64,000 nt of DNA from Verrucomicrobiaceae bacterium UBA1938 (GTDB lineage: Bacteria > Verrucomicrobiota > Verrucomicrobiia > Verrucomicrobiales > Verrucomicrobiaceae): positions 1 to 64,000 of the forward strand of contig DDFC01000031.1 of the NCBI GenBank assembly GCA_002336895.1, read 5' to 3'. This document shows positions 8,101-20,100 of this stretch, in pieces. The number at the start of each line of letters is the position of its first letter. The stretch's first letter is position 1. Made by a program: the position numbers and the translations under genes. The notes beneath the pieces were generated by a model. That model worked only from the letters and a program-made list of their open reading frames with translations. It made no database searches and was not told the origin of the DNA.

Positions 8101-11100
8101 CGGCACCCTGCTGCTGGACTACTCTGGCTCCACGACCAGCAAGCTCAATGCGGCCAGCCCCCTCTCCCTCCTCGGCGGGACCCTGGCCCTGAATGGCAAT
8201 GCCTCCACCAGCATCACCCAGGCTTTTGCCAGCACCACCTTTGCCGCCGGCGCTCAGGCTTACATCACTCTCAATCCTGCCGGTGGTCAGGGGCTGGCCT
8301 TGAATCTGGCGGCGCTCACCCGCGCTGCAGGTGGCGGGCTGCTGCGTGTCAATCTCGGCTCGGGAACTCAGAGCGCCACGAATGGAGTCATCACCTCCAC
8401 CACGAATGATGCCACCACTGGCCTGGTTGGCACCGGCGGGGGCTGGCTCACCGTGACCAGCGGTGGCGTCACTTCCTTTGGCACGGTCTCCGGTGGCAAC
8501 ATCATCGCCGCCACCACCACCATCCAGGACGTGGTGACCAGCTGGCTGGCTGCTCAAAACATCTCCGACTCCACTGGCTTTACAGGCACGCTGGACACTG
8601 AGACCAGCATCAACAGCCTGCGCTTTAATTCCTCCAGCGCCTCCAGCATCACCATCGCGCCGGGCGGCCTCTTGAGAATTGACAGCGGTGGCATTTTGCA
8701 GACCTCCGGCACCGGCCTCACCACCATCAGCGGCGGGCGCATCACGGGCAACGTGGGCAGCGAGCTGATCTTTACCACGGACAATCTCAGCCAGGGCCTC
8801 TCGGTTTCATCCAACATCACCGGGGGCACTCTCGTGACCAAGGGCGGTGCGGGTACGCTCACGCTTTCCGGCTACAACAACGCCACCGGAGCCTTCAGCG
8901 TGCTGGGTGGCACCGTGATCGCTTCCGGCGGTTTCGCCGTGGGGGACACCCAGGCGCTCACCATGGCCGCGCAGGGCATGGCCTCTGTCTTCAGCCTGCC
9001 CAGTGGCACCACGGAAACCGTCGGCAGCCTGGCGGGGGGCAATATCGGCACGGCCGGCGGCACCACGGTCGCGCTCGGCAGCAACAGCACCCTCATCATC
9101 AATGAAACATCCGCGACGACTTACTCAGGCGTCTTCACTGGCGACACGACCACCACCATCATCAAAACCGGCGCGTCCACCCTGACCTTCGCCGCCAACG
9201 GCGGCACCGGCTTTGCTGGCACATTGCAGATCAATCAGGGCATCTTCCTCCTTAACGGCAACGTCACCCAGTTCTCAACCACGGTCCCGGTCGCCATCGT
9301 GCTGAATGGCGCGGGTGCATCACTCCAGATCAACAACGACCAGTCGGCCGGCATCAATCGCATTCCGGACACGACCCCCATCATCATGAGCAATACCGCA
9401 GGCGGACTCGGGGTTTACGCCACCCGCACCGCTGGCACCTCCACCTCTCTTGAGACCCTTGGCGTCCTGACCTTGAACGCAGGGCAGAACACCATCACGG
9501 CTGATGGCAACGCTGCCTCACGCATCGGGGGCCCGAAATTCGCCAGCCTGACTCGCAACAATTTTTCCACGGCCCTCCTCCTGGCACGCAACTTTGACAC
9601 CACCAACACCCAGCAGGGTAGGATTGTCTTTGCTGCCGATCCCGGCGGCGCGATCGGCGCAGCTGCTGCTGGTGCCGGCACGGGTGCCACCACCTACAGC
9701 ATCTACCCCTATTTGATCGCTGAAAACACAGCTGCGGCGCCCGCTGTGACAAACGTTGGCAACTCCTTCGTCACCTTCGTGGACACCACCTCGGGTCTCC
9801 GTCCGCTGAATATCGCCACGGAGTACATACAGGAGGCGGCTGGGTACAATGCACTCACAGGAGCGGCCACAAACAACGTCCGCTTCACCACCGGGGCCAC
9901 GCTCACCGGTTCCGCCACCGCCATCAACTCCCTCGTCATCGACGCCGCCACGGGGCAGACGCTCACCGGACCTGCAAGCAGTCTGCAGATCACCAGCGGC
10001 GCCTTCCTCTCCACCAATGCGGTTGCCAACGTGCTCGGGGGCTTCACGGCTCTGACCACCGGAGGCACCCCCTACTACGCCTATGTCACCAATGCCTCAG
10101 GCTCTCTCACGTTGAACTCCCCGCTCACCACCGCCACGGCGCTGGTAAAGTCCGGGGCGGGCCTGCTCGTGCTGGGCGGCACCGGCAATGCCTTCACCGA
10201 TCTGTATTTCAATCTCGGTCTCGTGCAGGCCGACTCCCTCGCCAGGCTCGGCAGCGGCGCGCTGAATTTCTACGGCGGCGGTCTGCAGTTCGCCGGCGTT
10301 TATGATCCCTCATCCAAAACCATCACGGTCGGCAGCGGCGGGGCCGTCTTTGACACCAACGGCAGCAGCATCTCCTTCGCCAGTTCCATCGGCAACAGCG
10401 GCGTTGGAGGCATCACCAAAAATGGGGCCGGTTCTCTGACGCTGAATGCAGCCTCCACCTTCACCGGCGGAACCATCATCAATGCCGGGCGCCTGATCCT
10501 CGAGGGTGGCTCAGGGCGCATCTCCGCCACCTCCAATCTCACCCTCACTGGCAGCGGCTCTTTGCAGCTCGGTGGTGCGGCGGCGGTCGATCAAACCGTG
10601 ACCGAGCTCATCAGCTCCTCCGCCACCGCCTCCCTGGTCGGCGGAAACAGTTCGGTTTCCACCCTCACCATCAATCAAAACACCACCACGACTTACTCAG
10701 GGCTGATCGGCGGTGCTGGCGCCAACGAAAACAACATCGCCATCGTCAAGACCGGCCTCGGTACACTGACCCTCGGGGCCACCGCCAGCACCTTCACCGG
10801 CGGCATCACCATCAAGTCCGGCTCCGTCATCGGCGGCAACAATTCCAACACCTTCGGCGCCAGCAGCAACGTGATCACTCTCGGAGACACAACCGGCAGT
10901 GCGGATGCCAGCCTCACATTCTTCAACACAGCCTCGGGCTACGCCAACCCCATCGTCGTCGCGGCCGGCAGCACCGGCGTCGCCACCATCTTCCTTGGCA
11001 CCACCACCGGCGGCCCGGTTCTCAGCGGCGGCATCACCCTCAACAAAGATCTCATCATCGCCAAGGAAGGCACCACCGGCTCTTCGTCCATCACAGGCGG

Positions 11101-14100
11101 CATCACAGGTTCGGGCAGCATCATCATCAGCAATAATGCCACCACGGGAACGATCACCCTCAGCACCACTTCCATCAACAACACGGGCACCATCACCAAC
11201 AGCGGCCTGGCCACCGGCGCCACCACCATCAGCGCCGTCATCGGCACAAACGTCACGGGTGTCATCCAGAAGAGCCTCACCTCAAACCTCACACTGGGCG
11301 CAGTGGCCAACCTCTGGACCGGCGGTCTCCTGATCAAGGCCGGCACGGTCGTTGGCGGCAACAATGCCAACACCTTCGGTGACAACGCCAACATCATCAC
11401 CATCGGCGACTCCTCCGGCGCCTCAAACGCCACCCTGCAGGTCACCAATTCGCTCACTTATCAGCAGGCCGTCACCGTCGCTTCTGGCAACACCGGCACC
11501 GCCACGCTCATTCTCGGCACGGGCACGGCCAGCGTCATCTGGAATGGCCCGGTCACTCTGAACAGCCATGATCTCACCATCGGCAAGACATCCACCACCG
11601 GAAGCGCCCAGCTGAATGGCGGCATCACCGGCACCGGTAACGTGGTCGTCAACAGCACGGGCACCACCGGCGCCATCACCCTCGGCGTCACCGCCATCAA
11701 CAACATCGGCACCATCACCAACTCCGGCACGGCCACTGGCGCGACCACCATCAGCGCCGATGTGGGCTCCAATGTGGCCAATGTGATCCAGAACAGCAGC
11801 ACCTCCGCCCTGACCCTGAGCTCGGCCAGCCTCAATGCCGCTGCATTGACCGTGAGCCTGGGCACTCTGAACATCACCGGATCGACGGCTGCTGCCCCCG
11901 CCTTCACCAGCCTCACCGTGGCCGCCGGCAGCACGTTCAACACCCTCAACACCGTCGGGCAGACCCTCAGCCTCACCAGCCTCAATCTCGGCGCAGGGAC
12001 GGGCGCGGCATCCCTCGGCATGGAGCTCGGCTCCACCAGCAACTATGACTCCATTGTCCTCACTGGCGCGGCCACTACGGCCGGCAGCGTCAACTTCAGG
12101 CTCACCAGCATGGCAGGTTTCGCCCCGGGCACTTACGATCTGATTTCCGCCACCAGCGGCCTCAGCGGCGCCACCTATGGCATTGGTTTCATCTCATCGG
12201 CCCTCTCCGGCTACACCTTCTCCATCTCGGCCACGGACAGTCTGGTCCGGCTCACCACGGCTGCCTCCACCGGGGACTTTTACTGGAGCGGTGCGGCCGG
12301 CACGAGCTGGGCCGGGTTCAATGGCACCACCTCCAATTTCACTTCGGACCTTGCCGGCACGTTGAACATCTTTGGCACTCCCGGCGCCGCCGACAGCGTC
12401 ATCTTCAGCGCCAGCGGCCTCTCTGGAACCTCGCTCAGCACGACGCTCGACGCCCAGTTCAGCATCAAGGATCTGACATTTAACAACAACCTGGGCTCCG
12501 GGCCTCTCAGCTCCATCACCATCGCCGCAGGCACCGGGGGATCTCTGACTCTGACTCCAGCCGCATCCACCAGCGGCATCACTCTTCAGGCCGGAGCTCC
12601 GGCCTCAGTCACCATTTCCGCCCCGGTGGTGCTCGCCGCTGCTCAAAGCTGGACTGTGGCAGATGCCGCCTCGGTGCTCAACGTCTCCGGCGGTGTCACC
12701 GGAAACGGCTTCAATCTCACCAAGCTCGGAGATGGCATCCTGCAGCTGACCACGGCCAATGCCTCGACTTACAACGGTGTGACCACCATTCTCGGCGGCA
12801 TCCTCCGGGCCGGTTCCGCGACAGCCTTCAGCGCAAATTCCGCCGTCGTCATCGGTGCCGGCGGCAGGCTGCAGATCAATGGCTTCAACAACACCATCGC
12901 CTCACTCGCCGGTGTCGCCGGTGCCATCGTCGAAAACGGCAGCGCCGCCACCGGCGTCACGCTCACCGTGGGTGGGGACAACTCCTCCACCACCTTTGCA
13001 GGCGTCCTGCAGAACGGCGGCGCCGCCAATCTCGCGTTTGTCAAAACCGGCGCCGGAGCGCTCACCTTGAGCGGCGCCAGCACCCACCTTGGCAACACCA
13101 CCGTCAGCAACGGCACCCTCAATATCACCGGCTCCATCACCGGCAACACCACGTCCTCCACGCTGGTCTATGGCGGCTCCGTGGCAAACACGATCGTCAA
13201 CGTCAGCGGTGACATGACGCTCTTTGCCACCACCGGTGGCAACAGCGTCGGTGGCGCGGCCGTTTACAATCAGACCAGCGGCACCGTCACCGTTTCTCCC
13301 GGCACCGGAAACACTCAGTATGTGGCCAGGGCGGCGGGCTCCTACGGCTACTTCAACCTGACCGGCGGCATCTACAAAAACGTCAACCGGTTCGACGTCA
13401 ATGGCGCGTCCAATCTTGGCAGCGCCCTCACCCCTTCCACCGCCTCGGTCGGGGTGGTTTACGTGGGTGGCACCGGGCTTCTCGATCACACCAATGCCGA
13501 GTGGTTCATCAACGGCTACAGCCTCGGGCAGATCACGGTCGCGGACAGCGGTGTGATCGATCATACGGGCTCCACCCAGCCCTTCGCGCTTTTCATGGAC
13601 AGCACCACGGCTGGCGGCGCTTACGGTGTGCTCAATGTGGCGGGGGGCAGTGTGATCACAGGATCACAGCCGGTTCGCTTCGGCAACAGCACCACCAATG
13701 ACAGCGGCAACTCGGGCTTTGTAAATCTCGCGGCCGGCACTCTCAGCGTCGGCACCGCCATCAGTTCCAGCGTGAATCCATCCGGCGGCAACAACGTGTA
13801 TCTCAATTTTGCGGGCGGCACTCTGAAAACCACCGCCGCCATCACCAGCTGGGTTCCGGCCTCCAACGCAGGCATCACCTACACATCCACACTCTTTGGT
13901 GCCGTTGACAACAGCGCCATCTCCGGTGCTCCCTCTTTCACCGGCGGGCTGACCTTTGACAGCGGCGGCTTCAACAGCTCTCTCGCCCAGCCGCTCACTG
14001 CGGCCTCGGGAGTCGGCGTCACTCAGGCGGACATGACCGTCGTCGGCGGCAGCGGCTACATCGGTGCTCCGGCGGTGGTCTTCAGCAGCACCGGCCTGGT

Positions 14101-17100
14101 GGCTGGCGGCACCCCGGCGGCAGGTTATGCTTTGATCAGCGGCGGCGCCGTCGTCGGCATTGTGATCACCTCACCCGGCGCGTATGTCAGTGGCACCACG
14201 CCTTCCGTCACGCTGTATGGAGGTGGCGGCGCCGGAGCCTCGGTCACAGTGGGATCCTTGACCACTTCGAATGTGTCCGGCGGCCTCACCAAGATCGGTG
14301 CCGGCACTCTCACCCTGTCCGCTGCCAACACCTACACCGGCGGCACCACCGTCACCGCCGGGACCCTGGCCCTCGGTGTGAACAACGCGCTCGCCGCCAC
14401 AGGTGGCGTCACCGTCAACGGCGGCACGCTGGATCTCGCCACTTTTGCCAATACCGTCGGCGGCCTCAGCTTGACCAGCGGCACCATCACCGGCAGCTCC
14501 GGCGTCCTCACCTCCACCACCGACTTCGATCTCCGCAGCGGCACGGTGAATGGCGTTCTCTCAGGCGGCGTCGGTGTGACCAAGACCACCTCCGGCACCG
14601 TCACGATCAATTCAAACAACACCTTCAGCGGTGCCGTGAATGTCAATGCCGGCAAGTTGTCCTTTGCCTCCAGCGCCAATCTCGGCAACGCCTCCGCCAC
14701 CAACACCGTCGGCGCCAATGGCGGCACCCTCAGCTACTCGGGCTCCGGTTCCGTGGACCTCACCTCCAGCCGTGTGCTCACGCTGGGCTCTTCCGGCGGC
14801 ACCATTGAAACCACCAGCTCCACAGGCGTCCTCACCATCTCTGGCGGCATCAGCGCCTCCAGCACCGGAAACCTGACCAAGACCGGCGCCGGCACTCTCG
14901 TGATCTCCGGCAGCAACAGCTGGAACAGCGGCGCCAGCACCGTGACCGTCAGCGAGGGCACGTTGCGTGCCGGCTTTGGCACCGGCGGCATCAGCGCTCT
15001 CACTGTCGCAGGCTCTGGGGTGATGAGCTTCCAGAACAGCGTGGCAGAAGCTCTCACGCTCACCTCCGGCGCCCTTCAGGCGGCCGGCGGTGCACGGCTC
15101 GGCTTCGAGCTTGCTGCCTCCGGCACAAGTGACCAGATCATCAGCTCCGTCGCTGCTGTGGTCAGCGGCACCATCACGCTCGATTTCTTCAACCTCGCTG
15201 GATTCGGCGCCGGTTCGTACAACTTGATCTCTGCGCCGGGGGGGCTGGATCAGGCCGTCTTCGCTCTTGGCAATGCACCCGCAGGTTTCAATTACACCAT
15301 CAACACCAGCGCCACTCTGATCAGCCTCGACGTGGTCTCCTACGTGCCCGTTTACTGGACGGGCAGCCAGTCAAACTCCTGGGCTGCAATCAATGCAGGC
15401 CCGCTCAGCAACTGGGCCACCGACTCCGCCGGCACGACCAACTACACCACGGTCCCCACCACGACGGACACCGTCATCTTCAGCGCCGCCAATGCTTCAG
15501 GCACGGCCATCACCACCACGCTCGACGGCAGCTACACCCTCGATGGTCTGCAGTTCATCGCAGCCCCCTCCGGAGTCACCGCCGTGACGATCAATCAGGG
15601 AAGCTCCGGCGTTCTCACCCTCGCCCCCAGCAGCACCTCCGGCGGTATTCTCGTCGGGCCAAATGCAGGAAACATCACCATCACCGCCCCGGTGGTGGCT
15701 TCCAGCTCCCAGGTCTCCGCACAAACATGGAGCGTGGATGGCACCGGCACCTCCTCCCTAGTCGTCAGCGGCGCCCTGACCATCAACGCTTTGATCAATA
15801 AAACCGGCGCAGGCGCCCTCACCCTCAGCAGCGCTGCCAACACCGGCTCCGGCGGGCTGACGCTCACCGGCGGCACCCTCAACATCAATGCCAGCAATGC
15901 CCTCGGCACCGGCACCTTCACCATTGCTGCTGGCACCACCATCAACAACACCTCCGGTTCCACCGTCAGCCTCACCACGGCAAACAACCCGATGAACTGG
16001 AATGGAAGTTTCACCTTCACCGGCGCCAGCTCTTTGAACCTCGGCTCGGGCAGCGTGATCTTGGGGGCCGGCACGACGGTCACGACAGCGGCCAGCACCC
16101 TCACGGTCGGTGGCTCCATCGGGGATGCTGGCGGCAGCCGCTCGCTGACAAAAGCCGGTGCCGGCACGCTGGCCGTCACAGGTGGCGTCTCCATCGGTGG
16201 CAGCCTCTCCGTCACCGCCGGCACCGCCACCTTCGGCGGAGCCTCCAACTCCATCGGCGGCACGCTCACCATCTCAGGCACCTCCTTCACCATGAATGGC
16301 ACCACCGCGGTCGGCGGCGGCATGAGCCTCACTGCCGGCACCGCCACCCTGAATGGCAACGACACCATCTCCGGCTCTCTGGACATCACCGGGGGCATTC
16401 TGAATTTGGGAGGCACCAACACGATCAACGGCGGCGTCAATCTCACCGCCGGCACCTTGAACATCGGCAAGGCCGGCTCCCTCGGGGTGAATGCGGTCAC
16501 CATCAACGGCGGCACCATCGACAACACCTCGGGCGGCGCGCTCACCCTGAGCACAAACAATCCCTTCAACCTGAACGGCTCCTTCACCTTTGCAGGAACC
16601 AGCAGCCTCAACACCGGCACCGGCGCGGTGACTCTGCTGAGTTCCTCCACCATCACGGTCAGCGCCGGCACGTTCACCCTCGGTGGTGTCATCGACGATG
16701 CCGCCGCCCTTTTCAGCATCACAAAAGCCGGGACCGGCACTCTGCGCCTCGCCGGCGTCAATGTTTACGATGGCGCGACGATCATCAATCAGGGCACCCT
16801 TGGTTTTGACACCGCTCAAAACCTCAGCTCCACCACAAACGCCCTCGTCTTCGGCTCATCGGGCTCCACCACGACCGTGGGCTCGCTGGACCTCGGCAGC
16901 GTGAGCGCCACTTTTGGCGGCGGTCTCGTCGTCCAGAACACCTCCGCCTCCAGCAATGTCATCACCATCGGCTCGGGCATCACGTTGACCACCAGCAACA
17001 ACGTCGGCATTGGTTCCACCGCCACCTCCGGCACCCCCACCACAAAGCTCCAGGTCACGGGTGCCACTGGCACTTGGAATGCCTCTTTCGCCGGGGCCAA

Positions 17101-20100
17101 CTTCCGTGTCGGTGGATCTGCCACGGTCGCCAGCACCTCCTCCCTCGACATGTCCGGTGTGGGCTCCTTTGTGGCAAACCTCGGCAGCGGCGCCTTCCGC
17201 CTTGGCAGTTCAGATTCAGGCAGCGTCTCTGACACCGTCACCGTTCTGATGGCCTCCACCAGCACCATCACGGCCAGCACCCTGGATGTCGGCGGATCCA
17301 CCGCACATGCAGGCACCGCTACTCTCACCCTTGGCACGGGGGTCACCACGGTCAATGCTGACGCAGTCAATATCGGCGGTGTCTCCACCGGCACCACGAC
17401 TGTCCGCAGCAATGGCGTGGTCAATTTTGCACCGGGTGGCACCGGCACGCTGAAAATCCGTGCGGTGAATGGCACGGGCGCAGCCACCATCAATCTGGTC
17501 AACACCACAGGCAGCACCAACGGCAACCTCTCTGGCACGGCCTCCTTTGCCGGCAACAGCGTGGACATCCTTGCCGGCACCCTCACCATCGCCAGCCGGG
17601 CTCCCACGGCCACCACCAACACGGCCAGCACCACAGGGACGATGACCTTCGACACCGGCACGCTCGTCGCCACCACCGTTGCCCTCGCCAGCCGTGCTGG
17701 CTCCTCCCTGACCTCGGGTGTCGTCACTGGAAACCTCACCATCGGCGGCACCACTGCCGGCACCACCGCCACGCTGACCACCGTCAACATGAGCACCAAC
17801 TCCGTCAGCACGGCGGCCTCCACCGGAAACGCCGTCTCCACCCTCGACATCAGCGGGCAGGGCACCGTCAGCATGACCACCCTCAACATGGGCAGCCTCA
17901 GCGTCAGCGGCACGGGCGCTGTCAGCAGCGGCACCCAGGCCACCCTCAACATCGCAGGTTCCGGCGCGGTCAGCATCACCACGCTCAACATGGGCGTCAG
18001 CACCCTCGCTGCCGCCACCGGCACCGGCGGCACGACCGCCACCATGAACATCAACGGCTCCACGACGACCGTGGGCACCTTGAACATGGCGGTCAATTCC
18101 GCCACTGTCGCCGCCACTCTGGCCACCACCGGCACCGCCACGATCAATCTCAACAGCGGCACCCTGCATGTGACTGGAAACCTCACCATGGGAAACACCA
18201 CCGTCAACGCCCTCAACGTGGTGAACAACACCATCGTCATCAACGGCGGCACCCTCACCATCGATGGCAATATTGCCGCCACCAACGGGACGGGCGCTGA
18301 AACCTCCACTCTCACGCTCAATGGTGGCGTGCTCGACATGACCGGCGGCACCATCGGCGCCACAGGCAATCTCGTCACCAATTTCAATCTGCAGCAGGGC
18401 ATCCTCAAAAACCTCGCCGACTTCAATGCGGGCGCAGCGCTGGTCAAATCCACCACCGGCACTCTCGTCCTCGATGGCACCAATGCCTACGCCGGTGACA
18501 CGACCTTCGCCACGGGCGGCGGCACCATCCAGCTCGGCTCCAGCAACGTCATCCCGGACGGCACTGGCAAAGGCAACCTCGTCACCACAAACGGCATTGT
18601 GAACATGAACGGCTTCAGCGACACCGTGAACGGCCTCAGCGGCACTGGCACCGTGGACAATCTCGCCGCCGGCACCTCCAGCACGCTCACCGTCGGCGGC
18701 AACAACGTCTCCAGCACCTTCAGCGGAGTCCTGCAAAACACCGGCGGCAGCACCGTCCTCGCTCTTGTCAAAACAGGCACCGGCACCCTCATCCTCAATA
18801 CGGCAAACTCATTCAACGGCGGCACCACCATCAGCGGCGGCATCCTTCAGGTCGACAATGCGGGCGCGCTCGGCAGCGGGGCTGTCACCTTCAACTCATC
18901 CGGCATCCGCCTCGTCGTGGGCACCGGTCTCAATTTCACCAACGCCATCATCATCGGCGCCAATGCAGGGGCCGCCAGCCGTGGTCTTGTCGAAGCGGGC
19001 GCCGTGGCTGGCACCTCCACCATCTCCGGCCCCATCACCATCAGCGCGGCAGCAGCCTCCGGCGGCCACTTCTCCGCGCCCACTGCGGGAACAATTCTCA
19101 ACATCACGGGCGTCATCACCTCCTCCGTTCCCGTTGTTGTTCGTGTCGGCACCGTGATCTTCTCCGGAGGCGGCACGGGTTACACCGCCATCACCAACAG
19201 CCAGGACACGACCGCCATCGGTGCCAGCAATGGCCTCGCCACCACGGCCACCCTCACCATCGGTGGCAGCGCCGCAGGCATATTTGACCTCGCAGGTTAC
19301 AATCAGTCCCTCGTCGGCATCGTCAAAGGCGGCAGCGGCGCCACCATCGGCAACAGCTCCACCGTCTCCGACTCCACCCTGACCACCACCGGCACCTCCA
19401 CCTACGCCGGCGTCATCCAGAATGCCGTGGGCAGCGGCACCCAGAAAACAAACCTCGTCGTCAATGGCGGCGCTCTCACTCTCACTGGGGTCAACACTTA
19501 CACCGGCACCACCACGGTCACCTCCGGCTCCCTTCTCCTCAGCGGCGGCGGCACCGCCACGACCACTCCTCTCACCGTGACAGGACCCGGCGCTGTCTTT
19601 GACATCAGCGGCGTCACCCCCGCCACGGCCACCATTGCTTCTCTCTCCGGCGGGGTTGGCTCCAGCGTTACTGAAGGCGTCAAGACCCTGGTCACTGGGG
19701 ACAGCACCAGCACCACCTTTGACGGCGTCATCAGCGGCTCCACCGGCGGCTTGACCAAGCAGGGTGCCGGCACCCTGACTCTCACTGGGGCCAATGCCTA
19801 TGGCGGCACCACCACGATCAGTGCGGGCACCCTGCAGCTCGGAGACGGCACCAGCGGCAAAGACGGCACCATTTCCGGCAGCCTCAGCATCGTCAACAAT
19901 GCCGCCTTGGTTTACAATCGCTTTGGCTCCCTGGCCTACAGCGGGGCCATCAGCGGCACCGGCACCGTGACCAAGAGTGGCGCTGGCACGCAGACTCTCA
20001 GCGGCACAAACAGCTACTCCGGCGTCACCACCGTCACCGCAGGCACTCTCCAGTTTGCCAGGCAGGTTTCTTTCTACAACAACACCTCCGCCAGCTGGAC

